Below are positions 43,322 to 55,359 of a DNA stretch of 64,000 bases, in pieces (the first letter of the stretch is position 1; each line of letters begins with the position of its first letter). The stretch covers positions 219,956,208 through 220,020,207 of the forward strand of contig OV884058.1 of assembly GCA_930367215.1 (NCBI GenBank). Reading direction: 5' to 3'. A model generated the notes under the pieces. That model had not been told where the DNA came from, ran no database searches, and saw nothing but the letters and a program-made list of their open reading frames with translations. The position numbers were made by a program, and so were the translations under genes. Source of the DNA: Pollenia angustigena (taxonomy: Eukaryota; Arthropoda; Insecta; Diptera; Polleniidae).

Positions 43322-44230
43322 TCGGGTGATTTTTTAGCTACTATCTTTTCGGCAACACTGGTTTAAACAGCTGACGCACGTTTCGTGTTTTGTTTCACTG
43401 ACAAACATCTTCAGTTTGGTCTATAATTTAACCATGAATTGTCTAACAAACGAACAACGCTTCCAAATTATTGAATTTTATTATCAAAATGCGTGCTTTG
43501 TTAAGAAAGCTCATCGCGCGTTTCTTGTGTTCAGCGACGAAGCTCATTTTTGGCTTAATGGGTACGTTAATAAGCATAATTGTCGATTTTGGAGTAAAGA
43601 TCAGCCAGAAGCATTGCAAGAGCTACCAATGCATCCAGAAAAAGTCACAGTTTGGTGCGGTTTATGGGCTGGTGGCATCATTGGACCGTACTTCTTCAAA
43701 TATGATGCGAATCGTAACGTAACTGTGAATGGTGAGCGCTACCGTGAGATGATATCCAACTTTTTTTGGCCAAAATGCAAGAGCTTGACTTGCATGACAT
43801 GTGGTTTCAACAAGACGGTGCCACATGCCACACAACACGCTTAACAATGGATCTATTGAGAGGCGAGTTCGGTGAACATTTTATTTCACGTTCGGGACCG
43901 GTCAATTGGCCGCCTATATCGTGAGATTTAACGCCTTTAGACTATTTTTTGTGGGGCTATGTTAAAGCTCATGTTTATACACACATGCCCGCTTCAATGG
44001 ACGCATTGGAAGACAACATTGAAGCATTTATTCATGAGATACCGGCCGAAATGTTGAAAGAGTATGCCAAAATTGGACTAAGCGGATGCATCATTTGAGG
44101 CGCAGTCACGGTCAATATTTGCATGAAATAATCTTCAAACACTAAATTTTATGGACCGAACTATCGATTCGAACAAAGATTTCATGAATTTTTCTGAATT
44201 TTATGTGTTTTTTTTAAACTTTCCTAAATC
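43322..44230 (+). pseudogene. mariner relic with partly open transposase
   Basis: The left end is GGGTGATTTTTTAGC (43324). The transposase starts at ATG 43434 (MNCLTNEQRFQIIEFYYQNA), loses most of the DNA-binding region by internal deletion (KKAHRAF/LVFSDEAHFWLNG, the latter with the first catalytic Asp), then continues WSKDQPEALQELPMHPEKV, WCGLWAGGIIGPYFFKYDAN and NGERYREMISNFFWPK. A frameshift precedes QQDGATCHTA, and a TGA replaces Arg/Cys near 43924. The rest, DYFLWGYVKAHVYTHMPAS and EIPAEML, is readable. Close to the copy at 10716, which kept a different part of the N-terminal region. The right end is not preserved. Confidence 0.88.
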
Positions 44231-44814
44231 TTTCTTAAAATACATTTGATAAAAATTATACCAAAAAAATGCTCTTACATGGTCTGCAATCTATGGAAGA
44301 GTTCAAAGAGAACTATGTTATTCGGATTATCGGTAAATTTTTATTTTGTTTTAGTCATTATTCAGTTAAATTATTACGGAAAAAATTTCACGTTCGAAAT
44401 GTCACGTAACGACCCAGATTTTGGCTTAAAAAAAGAAAATTCAGAAGATTTTGGAATCAAACCAAGACATTTTAATGTTACATTGCTACGTAAAATTCTG
44501 AAAATAGTTTGCCTAAAAACTTACGCCAGGTTTCGCTGAATTGCGCCTTTTTATACATGGCCAAAAAACCGCTACTTCTTCTGCCATTATGTTTGACCTA
44601 GAATCGCGCCCTCCATAAACTTAAGCATAAATAACTGTGCTTTCTTAGCGCTATAATTTAAGGGTTAAGAAAACGTAAAAATATTTTTTGCTTAAAATGT
44701 TATTGCATTGTTGATGCGTACAACTGTCGCGTTCAACACTTTGGAATTACCTATATATAAACTTTTCTCCTAAACCATGCTATCACACTTTCATTAAATT
44801 TAAAACATTTTGTT
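44231..44814. other. unassigned DNA
   Basis: The open frame at 44246-44539 has no recognised family. No element ends were found. Confidence 0.35.
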
Positions 44815-45987
44815 TGGGTTCACACTAGTGCTGGGATACTATCGATATTTTCTACTAACAATATTTATCGATAGTTCAGAGTTTACTATCGATATATCGA
44901 TATTACTATCGACTGAATGTTTGTACTCAAGTAGGAAAACTTTAACTAGTTTTTTATCAGGCAAAAGTTTGTTGTATTTATCACTTTATTGAACGTATGA
45001 GACGTTTTTAAAAATTATGATACTGATCAGCACCTTTCTGAAGGAACCAAAGTAACAGGGACTTTAAGATATTTTATTGCAACTTTAGATAATGTTCTAA
45101 ATTGGATTTGATTCTCAACCCAAATCTATCTACCGGACTTTTCCTCTAATAGCCTTTTTAAACTTGAGCACATCTTAGAGGAATGCGTAGAAGATGTTAA
45201 AAATGAAAAAAACTTGTTTACATTTGTAAAATCTTTCATCTTTCATCATAAAAATATTTATTTTCACGTGTAAGAGCGAATAAAAACTAAATAAATGATA
45301 TTGCTGTCCTGCTCTTTTGTATTTGTTTTTTCTAGTGATGACATTTAAATAATCGAAAGATGTTGAATGAAACAACATGAGATAGGAACATATATTAAAG
45401 ATGAAGAAAGGTGTTGATTTTAAGCCCTGTTCAATTCTTATGGGAAGATGTTATCATCTTTACGATAAGATGAAAGATGTGAGCAAGTGTAAAAATCCTA
45501 TAATGGTCGATCATTGTTTTATGCTATGCTAGCAATTGCAATTGCATTTTTATTTTATTTTTTTTACAACATCATAAAACCATCTGACATTTTACTCCCT
45601 ATGTAAACATAATAAAATTTCGACATAAAGGCCTTAAGTTAGTAGTAAAAAGCACAGCTAAGCAATTCATACCACCTGCCATTCTTTTTGTTTGTATTCA
45701 TTGCTGTAAATCTGCGCGAGTTAATAATAGCAAGTAAAAACTTGCGGCAAAAAACTGTGCGTGTAAAGTTGCTGTAACATGTCTTCATAGCTGTATTTTA
45801 AATAATAATAATATCAATATGGATATTTTTCCTATCGATAGTATTATCGATAGTTTCCCAGCACTAGTTCACACTACGAAAGTTTACTTTCAGAAAGTCT
45901 GAGAGAGGAGAGAAGAAAGCATGTTCTCTTTCCCTCTGACTTATAAACTCAGACTTTCTGAAAGAAAACTTTTATAGTGTGATCCCA
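44815..45987. mobile_element. MITE split by a hAT element
   Basis: The left end TGGGTTCACAC (44815-44825) is separated from its continuation (45875 on: 'TACGAAAGTTTACTTTCAGA') by the hAT element. The right end reads 'AAACTTTTATAGTGTGATCC' and, inverted, matches the rejoined left end for about 40 bases. Without the insertion and one 8-bp copy the MITE is about 124 bp. Confidence 0.8.
44826..45866. mobile_element. hAT-type element with TATCGATA clusters
   Basis: The 8-bp duplication GTTCACAC is perfect at 44818-44825 and 45867-45874. The ends are TAGTGCTGGGATACTATCGA and, inverted, TAGTGCTGGGAAACTATCGA. Seven or more ATCGAT words cluster near both ends. No clear transposase frame. Confidence 0.92.
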
Positions 45988-46007
45988 GATTTTGGAAAAT
46001 AAAAAAC

Positions 46008-47868
46008 AAGTTAGAGTGCTATATTCGGCTGTGCCGAATCTTTGATACCCTCCACCGACAGTTCGAATGTTTAAGGAGTAATATCTGTATGATGTTATTT
46101 TTGTCTTAAACTGTGACGATTTGTTATTAATTATGGATTTAGGCGACTAAACTGTTTTCCGGTAGTAGGGTATATATGGGGCCTAGGGTAAATTATGGAC
46201 CGATCATCACGAAATTTCACAGCGTCATTTCTAGTTCCTTAAAACTGTGACGTACCAATTTCTGTTATGATAGCATTATTAATTATGGTTTTAGGTGTAC
46301 TAAACTGTTTTCCGGGAGTAGGGTTTCTATGGGGCCTAGGGTAAACTATGTACCGATCTTCACGAAATTTCACAGTATCATTTATAGTCCTACAAAACTG
46401 TGACGAGCCAAAATTTGTTATGATTGCATTATTTTTTACGGTTTTAGGCCGAGGCCACGCAATGAGCGACTAAGGGTCAAGCGGCTAAGCGATAAGCGTC
46501 AAAAAATTAAAACATATGAAATACTATTGAAGTGGCCACGAAATGAGCGGCATGCGAGCGAAATTTTTGAGCGGCTAAGCGGCGTCGCTCAGGAATAAAA
46601 CTTGTTCTAATTTTTAGTTGTTTTCTGAGCGTCAAAAAATAAACATGGCAAAAGTAAATATGGAGCTTATGATTTCATCCGTACAAAGCCGACCAAATTA
46701 TGGCAAGACAGATTATCAAATTTTAAAAATAAAAATATAACCGAGAAATTAGTTTTTTGTTTTGTCAATTTGGTGTTAACTTTTAGCAACAGCAAATCAA
46801 AGCATTTCACAGACATACGGCAGTATTGTATTGGGTAGATTTATATATAAATGGCTTAACCTTTCCCCTTGCTTGATAAATATGGACACATTAGCATGAT
46901 GTGTATATTAATACTGTGTTGTAGGGTGTCATATGGTCGGGCTTGACCGACTATACTTTCTTAATTGTTCATAATTTGTTTTTGTTTTAAATGTAAGTTA
47001 AGCGAACGAAGTCTTCGTTCGAAATCGACGAACATGCTGCAATTTTTTTTTTTTTTTAAACGCATTACATTTTTATGAATACGATTTTCGCGTAATAACA
47101 TTGAACAAGCCACTCTTTACAATGGCATTTTAACAACTAACCGCTCAGAAGTGACGCTCAGTAATAAGCCACTTGCCGCTCAAACTTTACGCTTCGACGC
47201 TCATCGCTCAGCCGCTTGACGCTTAGCCGCTCATTGCGTGGCCTCGGCCTTAGGCGTACTAAACTGTCTTCCGGTAGTAGGGTTCATATGGGGCCTAAGG
47301 TAAATTATGGACCGATCATCTCGTAATTTCACAGCGTCATTTCTAGTCCTAAAAAACTGTGACGTACCAAATTTTGTTACGCTAGCGTTATTTTTTACGG
47401 TTTTAGGGGTAATAAACTGTTTACCGGGAGTATTTTTTATATAGGGGGGTTAATAATGGACGGATCTTCACGAAATTCAGCAGCGTGATTTCCAGTCAAA
47501 TAAAACAAATTTTTGCAAAATTGTATCTCATTCCGTGCCTTGTTCCAGCATTTATGTTATTTTTTGTAACAAAATTATTAATTTTTTTAGGTGGTGGTTC
47601 CACATTTTGATTCATAGCTCTGGTCCAACTGAACTGATTTTGCTGGATTTCAATCGCAAACTGCTTAGGATAACTACAAGCAATTTGGCACCAAGGTTGT
47701 TCATTTCTTTTGAGATGCTCGAAAGTGAGCGTGTTTTCAACAGGCGGACAAACGGACAGACAGAATATATATACTTTATGGGGTCTGAGATGAATAATTA
47801 AAATGTTTCACACGGAATGACAAACTTAATATACCCTCTTCACAACTAATTGTGGTGGAGGGTATAAA
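46008..47868 (+). repeat. interspersed element with ~150-bp tandem units, split
   Basis: It begins 'AACAAGTTAGAGTGCTATAT' and 'CGGCTGTGCCGAATC...ATACCCTCCACC', and ends 'AATTGTGGTGGAGGGTATAA'. Inside are about four units with 'TAAACTGTTTTCCGG(G/T)AGTA', 'GGGGCCTAGGGTAAA', 'ACGAAATTTCACAG' and 'AAAACTGTGACG'. No coding frame. The start and end motifs are shared by many dipteran repeats (known, not tested here). It is interrupted by the Harbinger MITE. Confidence 0.75.
46447..47249. mobile_element. 803-bp Harbinger-type MITE
   Basis: TTA lies at 46444-46446 and 47250-47252. The ends GGCCGAGGCCACGCAATGAG and its inverted copy match well, continuing 'CG(A/G)CTAAG'. The neighbouring tandem units read straight through ('GGTTTTAGGTGTACTAAACT'), giving the empty site. 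A TWA duplication and GG/CC ends fit PIF/Harbinger. It contains a piece of the GTCGGTC repeat (about 46905-46970). Confidence 0.88.
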
Positions 47869-47869
47869 A

Positions 47870-48635
47870 AGAATAAGAACAAAAGAAAAAAAACAAAGAA
47901 ATGAGAGAGAATTAAATTTTCTGTCGATTTCATTATGGGCTTTAGGATTTTAACCTGAAGTTGAGGACTCCATTTTATTTGAACACTATTTGTTTCCAGT
48001 TTAGGTCACTCGTTCGGTGTGTCTCTGACGCATTTCGTCGCATTCGTCAATGCGCGTTTGTCTTACGATTAAAAGTAGCATGTCGGTTCTGAAACGTTGT
48101 TTTTAAGTTTTCATTATGTTAGAGTTGAGTGGAGCTTTAAGCTTTTTCCTTTCGAAGTAAGCTGGTGCTATTTAATAAGAAGTCGCAGCTGACATTTACA
48201 GTGGAACTTAATCAAACTCAATTAATTCGGTTTAAGCGAGCCTTGGCTGAACAATGGAAGAAATTCACGACCAGACATTAAGCCGTTGTTTTACATCTTG
48301 ACAAATGTTCCAAAACTAGTTGAAAATAGTGGAGGAAAACTTTTCTTCATCCGTCTTATAATGAAGGCTTTGCCGCTTCGCCTACCATTTGTTTCGATAG
48401 ATATAAAACACTCTCGGTGGAATACACATCAATATAGAACAGGGTATCCGATAGTGGCTTGATTTGTTTTAAGCCTTAAAAAAAGAGCAGTTCTTTCCAT
48501 ATGATAAAAAGGTTGCATCTTCTATGGCCAAGGCTTTGAATCAATTTTATATCGTACAACTTCTTCACATTAAACGTTAAGAATTTCCAAAAAATATTGC
48601 ATTTTTATTTGTACGCCCAATACTTGTGATAATTA
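47870..48635. other. unassigned DNA
   Basis: 'CGCATTTCGTCGCATTCGTC' near 48030 is locally GC-richer, but no exon or element was recognised. Confidence 0.35.
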
Positions 48636-48637
48636 AA

Positions 48638-49090
48638 GGGTGTTTTTTTACTATTTGGTTTTTTTGGTGGAACATTTTCCAGTGTAAAAAAAGACTCGTG
48701 TCATGAGGCAATGCCAAAAATGCTCAGTAAGGTTTGCCTTTTCACCATGAATAGAATGAAGAACGAGGAGCTCTTGCAAATCATTGAATTTTATTTTCAA
48801 CATTCGTGCTGTGTGAGAAATGTGTTTCGTAAATGATGTCCATTTTTTGGTAATTTTTGCTCCTATTTGGCTCAATGGGTACGTCAACAAACAGATTGGC
48901 CGATTTTTGTTCGAAGAGCGGCAAGAGGCCATTCAAGTTTTGCCAATGCACCCTAAAAGATGCACTGTTTGGCGCGGTTAGTGGGCCGGCGTCATCATTG
49001 GACCGTAGGACAAGCAAATTATTCACTTTTGCTAATTTTTTGTGTTGTTTTTCAATATTCAAAACGCAATCTGTTAAAAAATCACTCTTT
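48638..49090 (+). pseudogene. short mariner relic with transposase scraps
   Basis: The ends look like GGGTGTTTTTTT and, inverted, GAGTGATTTTTTAAC. From ATG 48748: MNRMKNEELLQIIEFYFQHS, then LWLNGYVNKQIGRFLFEERQ, EAIQVLPMHPKRCTVW and WAGVIIGP. The rest of the catalytic domain is lost. Same family as the relics at 10716 and 43322. Confidence 0.75.
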
Positions 49091-49094
49091 TTAA

Positions 49095-50300
49095 GGAAGA
49101 TACCATTTAAGTAAAACGTCCTTATTGCCAGCAGCGGCAGTCATAACTGAGTTGCATTATTTTCTATAAACATAATAAAGTCACTGTTTTGAAACATATT
49201 ATGTTCTCGGAGTGTAGAAAGAATTATAATTCAGCAGAAACTTAAAAAAACTTGTACGTACTAAATTCCCTACATATGACATCGTTTCGAAAGCAGGGTT
49301 CATACTGTGTCAACATTAAACAGTATTTATTATTTCTTTGTGTTCCCTAAGTGTTAGAAAATGCAGGACTATTGAGTAAACAGTAGTACAACTGTGTATC
49401 ATAAAGCATATCCTTAAACTGTCCTTATTGTTATACGCTTTTTCATAACGAGCGTTATTAATTTATGGGGTTGTTAATTATTTTCACAAATTCAATAATA
49501 ATAAACTCACCAACAGGGTTTGTTTTAATGGTGGTGGATTTTGTAAAGTAATTAAAACAACCTCTCAAATTATTAAAGGAACTGCTAGAGTTTGAAGTTT
49601 TGTCTTAATACATGAAAATAAATCGATTTCGTTAAGGTATCAGTTTCAAAAGCCTTAAATTTTTAAGATTTTTTTCTTCAATGAGTCTAAAATAATTTGA
49701 AATTTATTGTTAATTATTATTATTTAAAAATTAAAAAATCTTATTTGTAAATGTATGTTTCTATTGTTTTATATCTGAATATTTAAAATTCATTCTTTTC
49801 AACTTTTTTTTCTTTTGTATTAACAATTAAATTCAAGCAAAAATAAAAACCCAAAACAAAGCAAAAGGGATCAAGATCAAATAATTGTGGGTATTTTAAC
49901 CCCAATTTATACATAAGTAGTTCAGAGTTCCAATACATAGTTCTACACCATTTCTAACTAAAATTCAACACTTCTTAAATATAGTTTAATTTTATTTTAA
50001 AAACTGTTTTATTTTACTACAGAAATATTGAATTTCTTAAGAGTGATATGGTTAAAAATAATTTTAAGTGGTTTCTGTATCATTAAAACATCTGTTTTGT
50101 AGCAGCGGCAACTAATAGGCTTTTTACACTGATCAACATCTAACAACTACTATCAAAGATATGAAACACTCGTTTACATTGCTCACATCTAACATCTACT
50201 CAGTGCAGTCTTCTCACAAAATACTTGTGTGGACGAAAAGGTACAGCAAAATTTAATGAAACTTTTAAATATGCCAAAGCAACGAAGAAGATTGTAGTTT
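49095..50300. other. AT-rich DNA, no gene
   Basis: No exon-like frame, no element end. 'GATCAACATCTAACAACTAC' and 'GCTCACATCTAACATCTACT' at 50130-50200 are a short direct repeat. Confidence 0.35.
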
Positions 50301-50308
50301 GATGACGT

Positions 50309-50738
50309 CCCAGTAAAAAAAATTTGGGTTTTTTGAAGCACTTAAGAGAAAAAGCGCATAATCGAGCGCTTCAATAGAAGAGCTTTTAAAAAGCAGTAAA
50401 TGATATAGAATAAAATATACAAAAAAGCTGCTATTTTAGTGCTGACAACGAAGAAGGTTGCAAAAAAATAAAAATATGCGAAAATGATTGGAAAAAGGCA
50501 TTAAAATAAAAGTAAAAGCAAAACATAAATGAATATGTTAATATAGTAAGCCCCTAAAAAGCACTTTAGGAGTGCTTTGTTGGCATGTTAAAAGAAGCGC
50601 TTATTGTCAGCAGAAAATAGTCCTCCAAACCGGGAACACCCCATACAAAAATCAGGCATCCCATCAGCAGGTTTGAAGCGATTTGTGGTATGAATTCATA
50701 CACAAAACCTGCTCCTTTTGGAGCACATTTTTTACTGG
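50309..50738. mobile_element. 430-bp MITE-like inverted-end element
   Basis: The ends are CCCAGTAAAAAAAATTTGG and CACATTTTTTACTGGG. Inside, 'GAAGCACTTAAGAG' and 'AAGCACTTTAGGAGTGCTTT' add hairpins. The duplication is uncertain (GTCC on the right, GACGT on the left). Confidence 0.55.
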
Positions 50739-50739
50739 G

Positions 50740-51190
50740 GTCCAAGACTATGAAGATGGTTATCTTGATAATTTAAAATAAAATGTAAAACAATTAATTA
50801 TAATTCTTACTATTTTAAGTAGTGTCATCACCAGTTCATCAAATTAAAATAAACAATTTTAAAAACTATTATTATTAATTCCCCTTTTTATAAGTGTTCT
50901 CGTTTTAAGTTTTAAATTAGGCTTAATGTTTTGAAATTTTGAATTTTTAAAAACACGGAATATAATATGTTTTAAGGGAATTCAATCAATTTTTTTTAAA
51001 TTGTAAGTTATGTTAAATCCGCCATTTTGAGTTTTTAAAAACTAACATCAGATTCATAATCAGCGACCCCAACAAATCCCGTATAATAAGTTTTAAACGA
51101 ATTCAATCAATTGTGTAAAAATTGTCCTCCATTTTGAATTTTTTTAAAACTGACACCAGATTCGTAATCAGCAACCCTAAAAACCTTAAT
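50740..51190. other. AT-rich DNA with local duplication
   Basis: 'CATTTTGAGTTTTTAAAAAC...GATTCATAATCAGCGACCCC' (51010-51070) is repeated at 51130-51180 ('CATTTTGAATTTTTTTAAAA...GATTCGTAATCAGCAACCCT'), a ~115-bp tandem duplication. No gene. Confidence 0.5.
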
Positions 51191-51191
51191 G

Positions 51192-52085
51192 TAACTAGGC
51201 AGGTAGGTAGAAAGGCCGGTGTGAAGTCTCCTTCACACCTACATCCAGAGACCAATATGGTCCATTGTGACGCCTTAATTAGATATAGCTATATGAAGGT
51301 GGAAAAAAGGTGAAATAAACAGTGAAAGCACAAGACAGATCCAAAAGATAGATAGAAAAGAAAGGAAAGAAAAGAAGGTTACGGACAAACCCCGAAAGAA
51401 ATCCCACTCAAACCAAATTCGCCCTACGTGCGGTTAACACCCAGTCTCCTATCAGATTCTCGAGTCCGCAACCCGAGACATCCCCTAATTCGCCCAGGAA
51501 TCTACTGCACAGCCACTTCAGCCTGCTACCCTGCAACCTGGGACTGTGGCACAGAAAGTGCTCAACTGTCTCCAACTCTATAGGGTCCTCGCACAACCTG
51601 CATATATCCGACAAGTCAGATCCCATCCTCACCGCCATCCTGCCTATCATACAGTGACCTTTGATCATTCCTATAAGGATCCTAACGCAGACCCTGCTCC
51701 TGCCCAGCAGCGACACCGAATCGGATTTTCTAAGCACCGGCCACAGCGTCCGCGATACCCGGCGGTCCGTTCAGCTCCCCCAGCCCCGATTGGTCGCGCC
51801 CATAATCCACTCCCTAATTCTACCAAAATAGAGGCCCAATGGAGGCCTTACCACCTCCACACAGTTAGGATCCTCTATCTCTGAGCCCTGTCTTGCCAAC
51901 TCATCAGCAACCTCATTGCCGCCTATGTCGCAGTGACCCGGCACCTAGCACAACCTTAGCAAATACTTCCCTTAGACTCCCTCCTACACTCATCAACCAG
52001 CTTGGAGATCACATAACAGCCCCTTAAGGCCATAAGAGCCGCCTGGCTGTCCACATATATAATGACCTCCGAGCCCCTATCTAGC
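51192..52085 (-). pseudogene. 5'-truncated LINE: RNase H and Cys/His end
   Basis: Read from 52085 downward: IIYVDSQAALMALRGCYVIS (RNase H Asp), VPGHCDIGGNEVADELARQG (last RNase H Asp), one stop and frame changes, then an open stretch 51737-51408 with GRSRVCVRILIGMIKGHCMI, CRLCEDPIELETVEHFLCHS. Same layout as residues 400-590 of the LINE at 1846. GC-rich against its surroundings. The trailer runs to about 51192 near 'GGCAGGTAGGTAG'. The RT part is missing by 5' truncation. Confidence 0.8.
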
Positions 52086-52089
52086 TTAA

Positions 52090-52990
52090 TTAAAATTTAT
52101 TGAATCCATATGAAGTAAAAAATTTTGTCTCACTAAATTTGCAATTAATCCCTGTGTGTGACGTGCTAAATTCCCAATTTTTATTTTTGATAAATAAACT
52201 GAATTTTTTTTAATTAAAAATTTAATCAAGTGAATTAAACGTTTAGTTGATACTTTAAATTTGTGAACTGGTGTAAATTTAATGAAGTTTTTAATTAATG
52301 TTAACAGTATGTATTGTTGACCTTTTTTGTTGTTGTGGTTTTTATTTAGTTTGGCTTGAGGTCATTTATTATAAATTAAAAAACGATTTAATTTAATTTT
52401 CAATATTTTTATTAATGTACCCAATTTTTTTTAATTCAAATCAATTTGTATTTCTTTCTGTGAAACCTCAACCAATAGTCAGCCTAGTGCCGTGCCAGCT
52501 TTCTACTTCGCTAGAAAAAGATAGAATCTCTGGCCAACTTCGATTGCAGTAGATCGTGGAGAAACCTTGTTACCTATGAATTTAGGACTTTTGCTGAATG
52601 CCAGGTATCCACGGAGGATGTAACACCAGAAGGTAAAATATTCTTATCACCCGGGTGGGATAAGAAAGGTACATTTGATATCAAGATTAGTGTCGGTACT
52701 TTTCGGTACAGGTGACAGTATAAGTACATAATTACTTAAGCTTTGCTTGCCATCGGAAGTCGTTTAATCAATAAACAAAAACGAGATTTATGGTCTTCGT
52801 TAAGTGTGATCCTTACTACACAAATTATGAAAGCACAGGTCTGTATTGTGCTTTGAGCGGCTTTAACCAGGTCACATGAGAGTTCCATCACAATTGTTCC
52901 ATTTGTAAATAAGTAATAAACCTTCGGAGTACTTTATAAAGAATTATGTGTTGTTTAACTAATGTGAACTTTAACTTTTTTTGCATAAGG
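52090..52990. other. AT-rich DNA, no gene
   Basis: 'AATTAAAATTTATTGAATCC' and 'TTTAATTAATGTTAACAGTA' have loose similarity to 56870-56990. Nothing else identified. Confidence 0.35.
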
Positions 52991-52995
52991 GGGTC

Positions 52996-53180
52996 CAAGG
53001 CGAATACAACTACAGGTGTTGTCGATACTACATCAATCCAAAAACAACAGAAACAACATAGGGGTTTTGCATTGCATAGTTAGTGCTTACGGCTCGAAAT
53101 GTCAAAAATTCCTAACAAAACCCTTACAAATCAAAACAAATATGTTCGAACTGTCAAAATCAGATGTTGAATTCGCCTTG
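52996..53180. mobile_element. MITE, CAAGGCGAATTCA family copy 2
   Basis: The ends are CAAGGCGAATACAACTAC and, inverted, CAAGGCGAATTCAACATC. Similar in ends but not in core to 27217-27512. The target duplication is not clear. Confidence 0.6.
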
Positions 53181-53184
53181 ATTG

Positions 53185-53750
53185 TCCTGGAGTTGTTATA
53201 CAAGTATAACAGTAGAGAGACCTCTCTCTAAGTCATATTTTACTCAAAAAAGCGGCAAGCAATATAATAAGTAATTTTTTAAAAATATATTAATGTAGTT
53301 CTTTAATTCAACTGGAAACGGTGTTATATGCCTTTGTGCTTGTATTGTGTTACTGTTTAAATATAGAAATTGCATTTCTATTAATTTAATACGTTTTTAT
53401 GTATGACTCGTTTCCTTTGTGTTTGTAGTTTTACTTGTATTTTTAATACTTTCACATTACACTCATTCAATACTGCCACTTTTGTTGTTGTGTTGAATTT
53501 ACAACAAACGGGGATAAAAGAGGGTCAGTCACCAGACATCTAAAAAATACTTTATTATTGAAAAAATAAAAAATAAATAAAAATAGAAATACAACAACAA
53601 AAAGCTCAAGACAGACAGTAACAGAAAAAAAGTAAGAATTTAACTCATACTCTTGTCACACCGGCACAAATACAAACATACACACGAGCATTCAATAAAA
53701 TGAAAATGCAAATATGAGACTAAAAATGCATAAAACAGCAACATCAACAA
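53185..53750. other. AT-rich DNA, no gene
   Basis: No supported frame or element. Confidence 0.35.
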
Positions 53751-53755
53751 CAAGA

Positions 53756-54128
53756 CCCTGCAAATAATAGGACCATTCCAAACACGCGTGTAAAGAGTAG
53801 CCCACAAGGGACTAGGACTAGTCCAAAAGTAACCCAAACGTATGTAAAAACATGGTCTATTTAACATTACGATGTCCTAGGGGAGGACCATATAAACCAG
53901 CATTGGACTACAAGGGAGTAGTTTTAAAACTACTCCATGGTATACTCAAGAGGATTAATTTTGAAGTCGTTTTAAAACGAAAGCATGTCGTTAAAAAACG
54001 AAGACATGTCATCTCACTACAAATATTTTTTAGCAATGACATGGTCCATGCTTGCATTACATCGGACCAGTCCATGGAGTAGTCCATTTTATCAAAATGG
54101 ATCAGGTGGTCTAATATTATTTGCAGGG
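53756..54128. mobile_element. 373-bp MITE with GTAGTCC words
   Basis: The ends are CCCTGCAAATAATA and TATTATTTGCAGGG. The inner words 'GGACTAG', 'GATGTCCTAGGGGAGGACCA' and 'CTACTCCATGG' match the MITE at 34143-34708 ('CCCCTCCTAGGACATCGTAA', 'CTCCATGGAGTAG' inverted). The duplication is unclear. Confidence 0.7.
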
Positions 54129-54129
54129 G

Positions 54130-55355
54130 AAGAACAAACGTACACCAACAGCCACAAATATGGTCTACATTTTATGGATTATTTAAAAAACAAGTGTGAG
54201 TTCAGTAAGTCGGTCTGATTCTGATTGTCTGCCTGCTTGGCTGTGTTTTATAAATAAAAGTTGAGGGTGTATTTTTATTCACCATCAACGTCGTCATCGT
54301 CATCATCATCCATAAAAGAAACTGAATGAACATCCCATCGTCATGATTCTCATACTAAAATATGTTTGAATAAATATTTATCATATTGATATTTTACTTT
54401 AAGCATATGTGTAGTTGTGTCTGAAGTTCTTGCAAGTATCGAGGATGTAAGTTACTCTTTTTTTTTGTAAAACGACAATCAAAAGACAGATTTAATATTT
54501 TGTTTAAGGATTGAGATACTGAACACTTTTAGCTTTCTGTAGTTCGGATACATTTTTGTTGATCGGTTGTTCTGTGGTCTTTCAAGACCCTTCAAACCGA
54601 ATATTGATTATCGTCCTAAGTGTTCTGAAGTTATCCAATTAAATTAGATGGGATTTGTTTTGCTAATTTTTGTAAAAATCTTTGACTATTTCATAAAAAT
54701 ATTGAACAAAAATATAATAAAAATACTCATTCTGAAGCAGAAAAATTAGTTTCGAAAACTAAGAGAAAGTTATGTTCGTAACAAGGTGGAAGAAACCTCT
54801 GGGCATCCACAACAACTAAAGAAAACCTATATGGAAACCATCGTTCTTTATTGCTTTAAAAATTGAGACCCGAAAGGTTACTGTTTATCGACTCCAGTAA
54901 AAGGTTTTCTCGGATTAAACAACATTTGAATTTAATAATTGTAAAAAAAATTTTAAAGTTTAAAAAAATATTTTCATAATCTTCAACATTTTTCACTTTT
55001 CGAATTTATTCTATGAGCTAAATTTCAGTTATGTATTTTATAAAGATTTTTTGTAATAGTTCTATTCCTTTAATTTTTCAGAAATGACTTTATACACTAC
55101 CAGACTATTATATTGTATTTTCTTTTTACATTTTACCTTAGCCTTCCTTTGGAAAGCAATGAGGTATATTGAATGTTCAGAAAAATTTACAATTATTAGA
55201 CACCAGCATAATGTAATGCATTATCTGGCCCGCTACGGCCTTCGTCAGCATTCTTTGTGTCTCACTGGATAGTTTGACTTTATAAATTGAATGTATTTAA
55301 CTCAACTATTTTAACAAATAGAAATAGACAGTTTAATAAAAAATGTCATCAGTGC
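54130..55355. other. AT-rich DNA, no gene
   Basis: ATC/TCG microsatellite near 54285-54315. 'CGCTACGGCCTTCGTCAGCA' at 55231 is locally GC-rich. No supported gene. Confidence 0.35.
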
Positions 55356-55359
55356 GAAG

